From contig OZ241334.1 of NCBI GenBank assembly GCA_965200035.1, forward strand, positions 3,658,001 to 3,722,000: a DNA stretch of 64,000 bases, written 5' to 3'. Source of the stretch: UBA1952 sp965200035. GTDB lineage: Bacteria; Bacteroidota; Bacteroidia; Chitinophagales; Chitinophagaceae. The stretch's first letter is position 1. Each line of letters begins with the position of its first letter. Under the pieces are notes generated by a model, which made no database searches, was not told where the DNA came from, and worked only from the letters and a program-made list of their open reading frames with translations. Position numbers and translations under genes: made by a program. Of the stretch, positions 43,623 through 52,721 are shown in pieces.

Positions 43623-46600
43623 ATGCGTTTTCCTGTATCCCGATTACTGACCTGCATACTGCTCCTGTGCACCCTGCGCACTGCCGCTCAGGAGCGCCAG
43701 ACTTACCAGCGCCTTCGGTATCATCATTACCACTGGAAGGCCTTTCACACCGAGCCATTTCATGTGTATTTTCCGGAGGGTGATGACAGCCTTTGCGTGG
43801 CAGTGGTGCGCGATCTGCCAACGGCCATCAAGGCGGTAGGCCGGAACATGAGCGTCACTTTGCAACAGACCGTCAATGTAGTTATCTATCCTTCCCTGAC
43901 GGCGCTCTATGAATCCAACATCGGCAGTACAGAAACACGCGATGTCACCTTTCCCACTTTTATCCGGAAAGGCAACCGCATAGCGCTCGCTTACAATGGC
44001 AGCTACACCGATCTCAAAAGGCAACTCTACGAAGGCCTTGCCCGCGCGGGCTGGGAAGCACAGCTATCCGATAACATCAGCACGCAGGCGTTGTCGGGCA
44101 ATCAGATACCTTACTGGATCAGCGAAGGCAGCATCCGCTATTTTGCGCACGGCTGGCCGCTGACTGCGGAAGACGATCTGCTGCACGCCCTGCATCAGGA
44201 ACAGCCTGCTGTATGGGAAGCCTTTATTGCCCGTCATCCCGCACTGGGCGGACAGGCGTTCTGCACATTTCTGGCCAATACCTATTTGCCACAGACCCCG
44301 GCGCAATTATTCCAGCAATTCCGGAAGAAAAAACCGCTTGCACGGGCTCTGCGGCTCATTACCCAGACTCCCGCCGACAGCCTGTATGCTGCCTGCCTGC
44401 AATATTATTCGGCACGCGCCGCAGCCATTCCTTTTACAAAAGACAGCACCCGCAGCACAACATCTGTTGCTTCCTGGCATCACCGGCATGGCACCATTCT
44501 CCGGGTACTGATGCAGGAAGGCGGTAACAATATAGCAGTGCTTACGGCAACGGGACATACCCGGAATGTAACGGTATATGATCCGCGCAGCCACAGGCAG
44601 ACATCAATAATTACCTATACCTTGCCACCCTGGATAGCGGACCATAGCACAGACCCTTATCCGCTGATGAGCTGGGCGGGGCAGGAGCTGATGGTGCTGA
44701 TGCCGGTAAAGGGTGTGCTTACCGTCCGGTCTTATAATACGAACGGACAGCAGCACGATCATTTTCCCCTGGAAGGAATTGACGGGATCAGCTCGCTGAG
44801 CTCTGCCGGGAATGGTGAATGGCTGCTTGCCGCATGGCGTAAGGCACAATCCGATATCGTAGCCTGCCGGCTTCAGAAAGATAAATACACACCGCTCACC
44901 TACGACCGGGGCGATGATTGCCATCCTGCGCTCAGCAGCACCGGCAACCTGCTCCTGTTTACCTCTGAACGGCTGATGCCCCAAAGCCGAAAGGAACAAC
45001 GGCTCAGCGATACAGTGGTATTTACCCAGGGCATCTTCCGGGCCAGAGACCGGGAAGTTGCCCCCTGGATTACGGATACCATCCCATACCTGCGCTACGA
45101 TCACCCAACGTTGTTGCAGGACAATGCGGTGCTGTTTACCTCTACTGCTCTTGGCACCGCTCAATTTGTCTCTTCCGGAAACCTCCAGTCGCCGGCTAAC
45201 AGCCTTCAGCGACTTGGCGCTGTACGCCCCATCCAGTATATGCCCGGCACAGAAGAGATCATCCAATACACAGATCATGCGGATACGCTTCAGGTATGGC
45301 GCACGCCTTTTGCCACCTGGACTGCCAATAATCTTGATACCACTGACTCTATAGCACCCTGGCTGGTGAGCTATCGTGCTGCCGCGGCAAGCCATGCGCG
45401 GGAAGATTCTATACTGAAAGCTGCTTCAGGAGCGAACCAGCCTTCTTTTCTCGGGGCGGTGCTTTCGGGTGGCAAGCAGTGCGCGCAGGCGGCCCGCCGC
45501 GCCGATAGCCTGAAGCTGGCATTGCAGTACAGCGATAAGAAAACAGAGCCTTATGTGCTGCAGCTTTACAGCGCTTATTTTACGGCGAAGGTGAACAATG
45601 ATTATTTCATCAACCGCTATCAGCCCTACCAGAGCTATCAGGGTATGTTCCGCTTCCCGGGCACCGGAGGCATGGCGCAGGGTGGCTTTTCAGACCTCTT
45701 CGAAAACCATCATTTCACCGTTGCCTTCCGCCTGCCTGCAGGCTCGGAAGGCTCGGATTTCTTTGTGCGTTACCGCAACACGACGAAGCGCACCGAGTGG
45801 GGGCTTGCCTACTACCGCGAATCGGAAGACCTGAAGCCCGATCCTCTGCGGCAATGGGTGGATGAATCGGGCAGGCCATACCCCAATACGGCTAAGGTGA
45901 AGACCAATTACTTTGAAGTAAGCGCCAGCTATCCGCTGAATTATTACTCTTCCATTAACCTCACGACCGCTATCCGTCACGATAAAACGGTCTTTTCTGC
46001 TACCGAGCGTTACAGCCTCGACTTTCCATCGTACAAAAGCCTGTGGTCTGTAACAAGTGCTTCCTATACGCTGGAGAAGCTGCGCCCAACCTTGCCCATG
46101 CTGTACCGGGGCTTTACCGCACGTATTGTGGGCGATGTATTCAAAGGAATTACCCAAAAAGAAGAAGCCCTTGCCGGGGGCAATGTACAGCTCAGCTATC
46201 ACCAGCCATTGTACCGATATATTACGCTGGTAGTACGGGCGCAGGCCGGGGCAAGCGCCGGTGATGCGCGGGTGCTCTACAATCTCGGCGGGGTGGACAA
46301 CAATATTACGCCGCGTATAGACAGCACGGTTCATTTTTCACAGACGGCACCATTTGCCTTTCAGACGCTTGTTACGCCATTCCGGGGCTATTACCAGAAT
46401 AGCCTGTATGGCAGCAGGTACAGCCTGCTCAATGCAGATGTGTACTTCCCATTATTCCAATCGCTCATACCTGTAGAGACACCATTACCTTCTCTCAATA
46501 ACCTGCAACTGGGCATATTTGCTGATGCGGCTTCAGCGGGTGGGGCAAAAGCTTATACAACAGCGGCCAGGGGGTGGCTGATGAGCTATGGGCTGAGCGC

Positions 46601-46700
46601 GCGCACCACGCTTGCCGGTTATCCCTTACGTTTTGATCTGGCCTGGCCGGGCACATTCCGCGCTGCTCCGGTATGGTATCTTTCGCTGGCGATAAAGTAA
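43623..46700 (+). CDS. Outer-membrane protein with TolB-like propeller and C-terminal beta barrel
   Basis: The 1025-residue protein has a signal peptide (MRFPVSRLLTCILLLCTL, cleavage near TAAQ). An N-terminal peptidase-MA-like region follows (FHVYFPEGDDSLCVAVV, IAEGSIRY-like ISEGSIRYFAHGW), then a central repeat region with beta-propeller character (GDDCHPALSSTGNLLLFTSE, YDHPTLLQDNAVLFTST). The C-terminal 300 residues are an outer-membrane barrel (SLLNADVYFPLFQSLIPVET, LQLGIFADAASAGG). The peptidase helix lacks a clear HExxH motif, so activity is doubtful. The architecture resembles Bacteroidetes surface proteins annotated as TolB-like. The Met at 43623 is used because the signal peptide starts there. 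Confidence 0.75.
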   Translation: MRFPVSRLLTCILLLCTLRTAAQERQTYQRLRYHHYHWKAFHTEPFHVYFPEGDDSLCVAVVRDLPTAIKAVGRNMSVTLQQTVNVVIYPSLTALYESNIGSTETRDVTFPTFIRKGNRIALAYNGSYTDLKRQLYEGLARAGWEAQLSDNISTQALSGNQIPYWISEGSIRYFAHGWPLTAEDDLLHALHQEQPAVWEAFIARHPALGGQAFCTFLANTYLPQTPAQLFQQFRKKKPLARALRLITQTPADSLYAACLQYYSARAAAIPFTKDSTRSTTSVASWHHRHGTILRVLMQEGGNNIAVLTATGHTRNVTVYDPRSHRQTSIITYTLPPWIADHSTDPYPLMSWAGQELMVLMPVKGVLTVRSYNTNGQQHDHFPLEGIDGISSLSSAGNGEWLLAAWRKAQSDIVACRLQKDKYTPLTYDRGDDCHPALSSTGNLLLFTSERLMPQSRKEQRLSDTVVFTQGIFRARDREVAPWITDTIPYLRYDHPTLLQDNAVLFTSTALGTAQFVSSGNLQSPANSLQRLGAVRPIQYMPGTEEIIQYTDHADTLQVWRTPFATWTANNLDTTDSIAPWLVSYRAAAASHAREDSILKAASGANQPSFLGAVLSGGKQCAQAARRADSLKLALQYSDKKTEPYVLQLYSAYFTAKVNNDYFINRYQPYQSYQGMFRFPGTGGMAQGGFSDLFENHHFTVAFRLPAGSEGSDFFVRYRNTTKRTEWGLAYYRESEDLKPDPLRQWVDESGRPYPNTAKVKTNYFEVSASYPLNYYSSINLTTAIRHDKTVFSATERYSLDFPSYKSLWSVTSASYTLEKLRPTLPMLYRGFTARIVGDVFKGITQKEEALAGGNVQLSYHQPLYRYITLVVRAQAGASAGDARVLYNLGGVDNNITPRIDSTVHFSQTAPFAFQTLVTPFRGYYQNSLYGSRYSLLNADVYFPLFQSLIPVETPLPSLNNLQLGIFADAASAGGAKAYTTAARGWLMSYGLSARTTLAGYPLRFDLAWPGTFRAAPVWYLSLAIK

Positions 46701-46793
46701 AGGTGTTATCCTGCATTCAGCTAAACATGGGGTACTATGAGGACAGCGGGAGATCTCATTACAATATCCATCCGCCAACGTTAACTTAGCAGC

Positions 46794-48758
46794 ATGATTG
46801 CGCCGGCATCCGTAGATGAAGTTATTCAGCGAGCAGACATTATTGAGATTGTCGGGCAGTTTGTGCGCCTGAAAAAGCGTGGCACCAACTACATTGCCAA
46901 CTGTCCTTTCCACAACGAAAAGACACCTTCTTTTTCGGTATCCTCTACCAAGGGAATTTACAAGTGCTTCGGCTGCGGCCGGGGTGGTAATGTGGTCACC
47001 TTTGTACAGGAGTATGAAAAGCTGACGTTTGTAGAAGCGATCCGCTGGCTGGCCGATTATTATAAGATCGCCCTTGAAGAGACAGAGCGCAGTCCCGAGC
47101 AGGTGCAGAGCCAGCAGGTAGAGGAAAGCCTGCGGGTGCTGAATGAGTTTGCCACCCAATACTTTACCGAAACGCTGTTGAGTACAGAAGAAGGGCAGGC
47201 GATCGGCTTGTCTTACTTCCGCCAGCGCGGGCTTCGGAAAGATACGATTGATAGATTTCGCCTCGGCTTCAGTCCTGAGGCCAATGATTCTTTTTACCGC
47301 CATGCAGTGAGCAAGGGATACAACCCTGAGCTAATGATCAAGGCCGGGCTTATCAAGGACCGGAACGGCATTCATTATGATGCCTATCGCGGGCGCGTCA
47401 TCTTCCCGATACAGGGCATGACCGGACGCGTGCTCGGCTTCGGCGCGCGCATTCTCAAGAGCAATGACAAGGCGCCCAAATACATCAATACGCCGGAGAA
47501 TGAGCTGTACATCAAAAGCCGCATTCTGTATGGATTGTATCAGGCGCGGCAGACTATTGCCAAGCAGGATGAATGCTTTCTGGTAGAAGGCTATCTGGAT
47601 GTGATCTCGCTGCACCAGGCAGGTATAGAAAATGTGGTAGCCAGCAGCGGCACATCGCTTACGGAAGATCAGCTCCGAAGTATTGGCCAGCTCACCAAGA
47701 ACCTGACCATCCTGTACGATGGTGATGCAGCGGGCGTAAAAGCTGCTCTGCGCGGGCTGGACATGGCGCTTGGCCAAAGCTTTAACGTGCAGTTGGTACT
47801 ATTGCCACAAGGTGAAGACCCGGACAGCTATGTGCAGCAGCATGGCAAGAGCGGGATGGAGGAGTACATCCGCGAGCATAAGCAGGATGTGATCGGGTTC
47901 CGCCTTGAAGTGGGGATGAAGGAAGCCGGCGATGATCCTGTGAGGAAGTCGAAGCTGGTGAATGAAGTGGCGGAGAGCATTTCGCGCATCAATAAAGCAG
48001 AAGATTTTTCGCTGCAGCAGCACTACATCCGCGAATCGAGCCGCAGGCTCGAGGTGGCCGAAGAAGGCTTCATCGCGCTGGTCAATAAATACATTCGTGA
48101 GCGCATAGATACCGAGCAGCGTATGCGCCGCCGCGACAACGAGCGTCATCAGCCAGTAGAAGAAGGACCTGAGCCGCCTGTATCTCCCGATATAGCGGAG
48201 GAAGCGCCGGTGCTGCGCGCCGAGACCGGGCATGAGCCGCAGGAATGGCAATTGCTGCGTGCGCTGATGGAGTATGGAGAGCAGCAGTATGAAGGCTATA
48301 ACAATGTGGCCGATCTGGTATATCAACGCATAGATCCTGAGCTGATCGAAACGCCGCTGGTGCGCAGGCTGTATGATTTGTACTTCATCTATGTCACCGA
48401 TCATGGCAAGCCGCCAGGCATCCATTATTTTACCAATCATTCAGAAGGGCAGATCAGCCAGCGGGCAGCTACTCTGTTGCAGCCGGGCGCTGAGATCAGC
48501 CATAACTGGAAGGAGATGTACGGCATCGAAAGTCTGCACGATGAGAATAATTATCTGAATGATGTGGACAGCACACTGGCGTGGTTTGAGGTGAAGAAGA
48601 TCAAGAAGCTGGAGGGATTGCTGATGCAGAAGCTGCGCGATGAAAAAGACCCAAAACGTATGGAGCGGCTGACTAAAAAATTCATTGAGCTCAAGCAAAA
48701 GGAAAAAGAGATCATTGATAAGCACGGTACGGTGATTATTAAAGCCGGGAGAATGTGA
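46794..48758 (+). CDS. dnaG: DNA primase
   Basis: The 654-residue protein has the N-terminal CHC2 zinc finger (Cys37, His40, Cys58, Cys61; NCPFHNEKTPSFSV and YKCFGCGRGG) and the catalytic domain with RNA-polymerase basic motif and RVIFPIQ. The TOPRIM domain (FLVEGYLDVISLHQAG, LYDGDAAGVKAAL) and a C-terminal helicase-interaction domain follow. It makes RNA primers for replication. It is followed by a small unknown gene (36 bp) and ruvX, which may form one operon. Confidence 0.95.
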   Translation: MIAPASVDEVIQRADIIEIVGQFVRLKKRGTNYIANCPFHNEKTPSFSVSSTKGIYKCFGCGRGGNVVTFVQEYEKLTFVEAIRWLADYYKIALEETERSPEQVQSQQVEESLRVLNEFATQYFTETLLSTEEGQAIGLSYFRQRGLRKDTIDRFRLGFSPEANDSFYRHAVSKGYNPELMIKAGLIKDRNGIHYDAYRGRVIFPIQGMTGRVLGFGARILKSNDKAPKYINTPENELYIKSRILYGLYQARQTIAKQDECFLVEGYLDVISLHQAGIENVVASSGTSLTEDQLRSIGQLTKNLTILYDGDAAGVKAALRGLDMALGQSFNVQLVLLPQGEDPDSYVQQHGKSGMEEYIREHKQDVIGFRLEVGMKEAGDDPVRKSKLVNEVAESISRINKAEDFSLQQHYIRESSRRLEVAEEGFIALVNKYIRERIDTEQRMRRRDNERHQPVEEGPEPPVSPDIAEEAPVLRAETGHEPQEWQLLRALMEYGEQQYEGYNNVADLVYQRIDPELIETPLVRRLYDLYFIYVTDHGKPPGIHYFTNHSEGQISQRAATLLQPGAEISHNWKEMYGIESLHDENNYLNDVDSTLAWFEVKKIKKLEGLLMQKLRDEKDPKRMERLTKKFIELKQKEKEIIDKHGTVIIKAGRM

Positions 48759-48794
48759 GGATTTGATTTTACACAATCATTAAAAAGTGAAAAC

Positions 48795-49199
48795 ATGTCT
48801 ATTGACGGAACGAAAGACCAACCCTGGAAGCTGAAAACGCCACCGCAGACTTCCGATTATGAAATGTACCGCGATCAAAAAGATGGTATAGATGTGATCG
48901 TGTGTGTGGTTGGCAAAACAACCCTGTTTTATGATTATCGCTGTCTGAATGATCTGCACGAAATGCTGAAAGCGCATGGTGATTGGATGGATCTGGGGAG
49001 CGCGGATGAGCAAAAAACCGCTAAAGAAGGAACTGTTGAATCCTGGGGAAGATCGCCGTCGAATCCTGTTGGAGGCTGGTACGGATTGAAAAAAGGTCTT
49101 CGCGGCAGGTTCGGCATGTATGTACCGCCACTTATGGAAAAGTTGGGCCTCGCCGAGCTTACTCATGAACCAAAGAATAATAAAATGAAGGCAAAGTAA
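48795..49199 (+). CDS. Conserved hypothetical protein between dnaG and ruvX
   Basis: The 134-residue soluble protein has no signal peptide. It begins MSIDGTKDQPWKLKTPPQTS and contains a long central region with GVVGKTTLFYDYRCL-like strands, an Asp/Glu-rich part and a C-terminal RGRFGMYVPPLMEKLGLA segment. Sequences like this, with a TPPxTSEY-type start, are known in Bacteroidetes as an unknown-function family. The tight spacing (1 bp before ruvX) suggests co-translation. Confidence 0.7.
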   Translation: MSIDGTKDQPWKLKTPPQTSDYEMYRDQKDGIDVIVCVVGKTTLFYDYRCLNDLHEMLKAHGDWMDLGSADEQKTAKEGTVESWGRSPSNPVGGWYGLKKGLRGRFGMYVPPLMEKLGLAELTHEPKNNKMKAK

Positions 49200-49200
49200 T

Positions 49201-49614
49201 ATGGCGCGGGTTTTATGTATCGATTATGGCGGTAAGCGCACCGGAGTGGCTACTACTGATCCTATACAGATCATTGCCACGGCCATTGGCATGATCGAAA
49301 CCAAAGAGCTGTTTTCCTTCCTTAAAAAATACTTTGCTGCTGAGCAGGTAGAGCGTGTGCTCATCGGCTATCCGCTGAATACGGATGGCTCTGCTACCCA
49401 CGCCACGCCATTGGTAGAAGCCTTCATGAAAAAATTTCGCAAAGACTTTCCGGCTATGCCGCTGGAGCAGATCGATGAACGATATAGCTCTAAATGGGCA
49501 TCTCAGGCTATTTCCGGTATGGGACTGAAAAAGAAAGACCGCGAGCGCAAGGGAATAATCGATGAAGTGAGCGCGGTAATGCTATTGCAGGAATGGCTTG
49601 GCAACCGGATTTAA
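49201..49614 (+). CDS. ruvX: Holliday junction resolvase-like YqgF/RuvX
   Basis: The 137-residue RNase H-fold protein begins MARVLCIDYGGKRTGVATTD, with the first catalytic Asp in the Asp-Tyr-Gly motif. It has IGYPLNTDG and DERYSSKWASQAI motifs typical of the YqgF family. Members process 16S rRNA ends or act as putative Holliday junction resolvases. Length is normal. It starts 1 bp after the upstream unknown gene. Confidence 0.92.
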   Translation: MARVLCIDYGGKRTGVATTDPIQIIATAIGMIETKELFSFLKKYFAAEQVERVLIGYPLNTDGSATHATPLVEAFMKKFRKDFPAMPLEQIDERYSSKWASQAISGMGLKKKDRERKGIIDEVSAVMLLQEWLGNRI

Positions 49615-49627
49615 CGCCTTACTTTTG
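49598..49627 (+). promoter_or_regulatory. Candidate promoter of def
   Basis: TTG (49598-49600, inside the end of ruvX), 19 bp, then TACTTTTG (49620-49627), matching the TAnnTTTG element. The transcript would begin near 49634, about 20 nt before the def start codon. Confidence 0.5.
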
Positions 49628-49655
49628 TACCCAATATTTTAGAAGGAATCAAAGC

Positions 49656-50234
49656 ATGATATTACCAGTAGTGGCTTACGGCCATCCTATACTCAGGAAG
49701 GTCGCAGAAGATATTGCCAAAGATTATCCGGACCTGCAGAAGCTGATTGCCGATATGTGGGAGACGATGTACCATACCAATGGGGTAGGGATTGCGGCGC
49801 CGCAGGTGAACCGCGCCATCCGCCTTTTTGTGATAGACACCGAGCAGATCGTAGAAGGGTTTGATGAAGAGGATAAGCGCGATTATCCTAATGAACAGCC
49901 GGTAAAGCAGGTGTTCATTAATGCGCATAAAATACATGAAACAGGTGAGCCGTGGTCATATAATGAAGGTTGCCTCAGCATTCCCAAAGTACGGGAAGAC
50001 GTTAAGCGCGCGCAAACCGTAAAGCTCCGCTATCTCGACGAACATTTTGTAGAGCGGGAAGAAACCTTTTCCGGTATCACCGGCAGGGTAATACTCCATG
50101 AATATGACCATATTGATGGCAAGCTTTTTATAGATTACGTAGCACCGCTGAAAAAGAGACTGATTAAGAAGAAGCTGGATGACATCAGCAGTGGGAAAGT
50201 GCGCGTAGATTATCGCATGCTCTTTCCTAAATAG
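49656..50234 (+). CDS. def: Peptide deformylase
   Basis: The 192-residue metalloenzyme has the three family motifs GVGIAAPQ (residues 43-50), EGCLS (104-108, metal ligand Cys106) and HEYDH (148-152, ligands His148 and His152, catalytic Glu149). It removes the formyl group from nascent N-terminal Met. The frame is open for 21 more codons upstream into ruvX, but ATG 49656 puts the conserved ILPVVAYGHPILR at the N-terminus and gives the usual length. Confidence 0.95.
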   Translation: MILPVVAYGHPILRKVAEDIAKDYPDLQKLIADMWETMYHTNGVGIAAPQVNRAIRLFVIDTEQIVEGFDEEDKRDYPNEQPVKQVFINAHKIHETGEPWSYNEGCLSIPKVREDVKRAQTVKLRYLDEHFVEREETFSGITGRVILHEYDHIDGKLFIDYVAPLKKRLIKKKLDDISSGKVRVDYRMLFPK

Positions 50235-50267
50235 TTCTATATTTAGCCACTAATCAACCGCCACCAT

Positions 50268-50816
50268 TTGCCACCTGTTGCAACTTACACAGAAGAGCAG
50301 CTCGTTTCCCTGCTGAAACAGGGGAGCAGAGACGCCTTCAATTATCTGTACCGCAATTACAGCGCAGTGCTCTATGGCATCATTCATCGTGTGATCCACG
50401 ATGAAGCAACTTCTCAGGATGTGCTTCAGGAAGTATTTGTGAAGATCTGGAATAACGTAGCTAATTACGATGCCTCCAAGGGGCGTATTTATACCTGGAT
50501 GCTCAACATTGCCCGCAATGCTTCTATTGATAAGCTGCGCTCCAAGGGCGAGATCATGAAAGGAAAAATCCAAACAGGTGAAGACATCGTATTTAATACA
50601 CAGAACAGCAAAAGCACTGAACAACTGACTGACGCTATTGGATTGCGTGAGGTCGTAGGGATGCTGAAGCCTGATTATTACGCCATTGTAGATTTAGCCT
50701 ATTTTAAAGGATATACTCTGGATGAGATCAGCAAGACTCTCGACGTACCTCTTGGTACAGTTAAAACGCGGATGCGTGCTGCGATGCAACAATTAAGACA
50801 ACATTATAGCAATTAA
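50268..50816 (+). CDS. ECF RNA polymerase sigma factor
   Basis: The 182-residue protein has region 2 (FNYLYRNYSAVLYGIIHRVI, then SQDVLQEVFVKIWNNVANYD) and region 4 (YFKGYTLDEISKTLDVPLGT, then VKTRMRAAMQQL). The length is normal for an ECF factor. It begins with TTG; no ATG fits. It is followed after 6 bp by its anti-sigma gene, so it probably answers to an envelope signal. It lies 33 bp after def but is an independent function. Confidence 0.92.
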   Translation: MPPVATYTEEQLVSLLKQGSRDAFNYLYRNYSAVLYGIIHRVIHDEATSQDVLQEVFVKIWNNVANYDASKGRIYTWMLNIARNASIDKLRSKGEIMKGKIQTGEDIVFNTQNSKSTEQLTDAIGLREVVGMLKPDYYAIVDLAYFKGYTLDEISKTLDVPLGTVKTRMRAAMQQLRQHYSN

Positions 50817-50822
50817 CGAACA

Positions 50823-51668
50823 GTGAACGCACAAGAATACATAGCCTCAGGTCTTTTGGAAGCATACGTGCTCGGCGCTTTGCCGGATGCGGACGCTGCC
50901 GGGGTGGCGAGCGCGATGGTGCAGTACCCGGAAGTGGCCGCAGAAGTGGTGGCCATTGAAGAGGCGTTGCTGAATTTCGACAGGGAAACGGCTATAGAGC
51001 CGCCCGCCCATTTGCAGGATCAGATATGGAATGCCTTGTCTGCAAATGCTGCTGCCGGGTATGTACAGGAAAAGACGCTTCAACAGGATGTACCAAAGGT
51101 TATTCCATTTGCCCCGCAACCCCAGGTGCAGCGCTGGTCAATGGCCAGGGCCGCTGTGTGGGCAGCGCTTATAGCCAGCGCATTGCTCAACATTTTTCTT
51201 TGGTACGGCCGTAAGAATGCCCGGCAGGATACATTCGCTATGAAGCAGCGGCTGGATACCGCTAACGAAGGACAACGTGCATTGGCACTGGCCTTGTCCA
51301 AATTCCAGCATGAGGTGAATATGATGGCCAACCCGGATATGCAACCTGTGGTAATGAAAACTACACAGAAAGATCATCCGATGGTGGCGATCATCTATTA
51401 CAATAAAGATGGCACGGACGCCTACATATCGCTGCAGAAGCTGCCGGAGGCACCGAAAGGAATGCAATACCAGCTATGGGCAATTGCTGATGGCAAGCCG
51501 GTTGACCTTGGAGTGATCCGTAATGAAATGGTACAGCAGCAGGGAATTGAAAAGGTGAACAAAGCAGTGCCATCCGGTCAGGCATTCGCTATATCTCTGG
51601 AGAAAGAAGGTGGTAGCCCCGTACCTACCATGGACCGGATTTATGTGATGGGTAAGACCACGCTGTAG
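50823..51668 (+). CDS. RskA-type anti-sigma factor
   Basis: The 281-residue protein has an N-terminal anti-sigma domain (SGLLEAYVLGALPDADAAGV), a single membrane segment (about residues 108-128) and an RskA-like C-terminal periplasmic domain (YQLWAIADGKPVDLGVI). It should hold the sigma factor encoded just upstream at the inner membrane. Start codon GTG. It is followed by a bidirectional terminator. Confidence 0.88.
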   Translation: MNAQEYIASGLLEAYVLGALPDADAAGVASAMVQYPEVAAEVVAIEEALLNFDRETAIEPPAHLQDQIWNALSANAAAGYVQEKTLQQDVPKVIPFAPQPQVQRWSMARAAVWAALIASALLNIFLWYGRKNARQDTFAMKQRLDTANEGQRALALALSKFQHEVNMMANPDMQPVVMKTTQKDHPMVAIIYYNKDGTDAYISLQKLPEAPKGMQYQLWAIADGKPVDLGVIRNEMVQQQGIEKVNKAVPSGQAFAISLEKEGGSPVPTMDRIYVMGKTTL

Positions 51669-51695
51669 TATCTATAAAGCAATTTTAAAAAAGAG

Positions 51696-51724
51696 AAAGC
51701 CTGCAATAATCAGCAGGCTTTTTT
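51696..51724 (+). terminator. Terminator after the anti-sigma gene
   Basis: Nine-bp inverted repeat AAAGCCTGC / GCAGGCTTT, loop of 8, then TTT, 27 bp after the anti-sigma stop. It can also serve the convergent DUF4268 gene. Confidence 0.85.
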
Positions 51725-51725
51725 G

Positions 51726-52181
51726 TTATACTTCAAACCCATATTTGACCTCTTCCCAAAAAGCATCCAGCGCAATCAGGCGTGGCTTGAAAAAGGAAAT
51801 CAGCGCCGGCCAGTCCTCCTGTTTATACAAGCTTACCTCATTGAGTGATGTATAAATGCGGCTATAGCTATGGCCGTAATCATTAGTCACATCCTGTTCC
51901 CAAATCCAAGATTCGCCGGTGGACTGCTCCAGTAAGCGCAGAACTTCCCTGAATTGTTGCCATGCCTGCATCCGCTCTGCTGCATCTGCATGGGTGAGAT
52001 AGATACCAATTGTTGCAGTACCATCAGCCACCTCCATGCGGAATGCTATTCCACGGACTTTAGTTTTATAATTGATCCAATTGATCTTCTCGCCACCGGC
52101 GCCTAAGTGTGGCGACATGTAGCGACCGAGCGCCGTCCAGAATGCTTCACTGAGCTGTGCTTTTTCCTGCTTTGAATACAT
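51726..52181 (-). CDS. DUF4268 domain protein
   Basis: The 151-residue protein has the pattern of DUF4268: AFWTALGRYMSPHLG, KINWINYKTKVRGIAFRMEV, GIYLTHADAAERMQ and YKQEDWPALISFFKPRLIAL with a final acidic helix. Members are often fused to or near nucleases or occur alone; function unknown. No signal peptide. It is transcribed convergently with the anti-sigma gene. Confidence 0.85.
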   Translation of the reverse strand: MYSKQEKAQLSEAFWTALGRYMSPHLGAGGEKINWINYKTKVRGIAFRMEVADGTATIGIYLTHADAAERMQAWQQFREVLRLLEQSTGESWIWEQDVTNDYGHSYSRIYTSLNEVSLYKQEDWPALISFFKPRLIALDAFWEEVKYGFEV

Positions 52182-52214
52182 AGAGATCAGTTATAACCGA
52201 TAGCGCAAAAATAA

Positions 52215-52239
52215 AAAGACCCGCAATAAGCGGGTCTTT
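52215..52239 (-). terminator. Terminator after the YtxH-like gene
   Basis: Perfect 10-bp stem AAAGACCCGC / GCGGGTCTTT with a 5-nt loop, 23 bp after the stop at 52263. Read on the minus strand it is followed by TTATTTTT. Confidence 0.85.
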
Positions 52240-52262
52240 AAAAATTAATCTGATGACTGTAA

Positions 52263-52556
52263 TTACAGCGCCTCTTTTACAGCTTTTTTAGCATCCTTTG
52301 TCTTGGAAGTGCCTTCATCGAGGATGTCTATAATGCGGTCACGGGCGTCTGAGCTCAGGCCTTCCAGCTTCTTAGCCAATAGTTTAGTGAGGTCTCCAGC
52401 CTGATCTCCGGCTTCGCTGGCCAGTTTTTTCAGCTTCTTTCTGAGCTTCTTGGCATCTTCTGCCCATTCGCCGCTCACTTCTTTTCCTTTTTCAGTATTG
52501 AGGGCCAGTAATACCGCTGCAGCAACAGCCGCCAGTACAAGAACTTTCGTTTTCAT
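52263..52556 (-). CDS. YtxH-like small membrane-anchored protein
   Basis: The 97-residue protein has one N-terminal hydrophobic segment (VLVLAAVAAAVLLALNT) followed by a long Lys/Asp/Glu-rich helical tail (KKLRKKLKKLASEAGDQAGD). This matches the YtxH-type or general stress small-protein layout. It is probably membrane-anchored, with the charged tail in the cytoplasm. Role unknown; stress response is a usual annotation. Confidence 0.65.
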   Translation of the reverse strand: MKTKVLVLAAVAAAVLLALNTEKGKEVSGEWAEDAKKLRKKLKKLASEAGDQAGDLTKLLAKKLEGLSSDARDRIIDILDEGTSKTKDAKKAVKEAL

Positions 52557-52631
52557 GATTATGTCGTTTTTATTGTCTTACAATATACCAAATCCAAAAT
52601 CGTGCCAATGGTACATTGCAGGATTAAATAC

Positions 52632-52660
52632 AAAAGCCGGACAAAAATGCCCGGCTTTTT
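52632..52660 (-). terminator. Terminator after the M16 pair
   Basis: Nine-bp stem AAAAGCCGG / CCGGCTTTT with a 10-nt loop, about 60 bp after the stop of the inactive M16 gene. It is followed by TTTTG on the minus strand. Confidence 0.75.
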
Positions 52661-52721
52661 GAAGACAACAATTATTTTTGATCCGGCCAATTCTTAAGAC
52701 AAACCTGCCAGGTCTGGGTTG

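Noticed and set aside
48935..49117. Minus-strand frames opposite the small gene before ruvX
   Set aside because: The plus-strand gene is tightly spaced in the dnaG-ruvX operon and has the more plausible protein.
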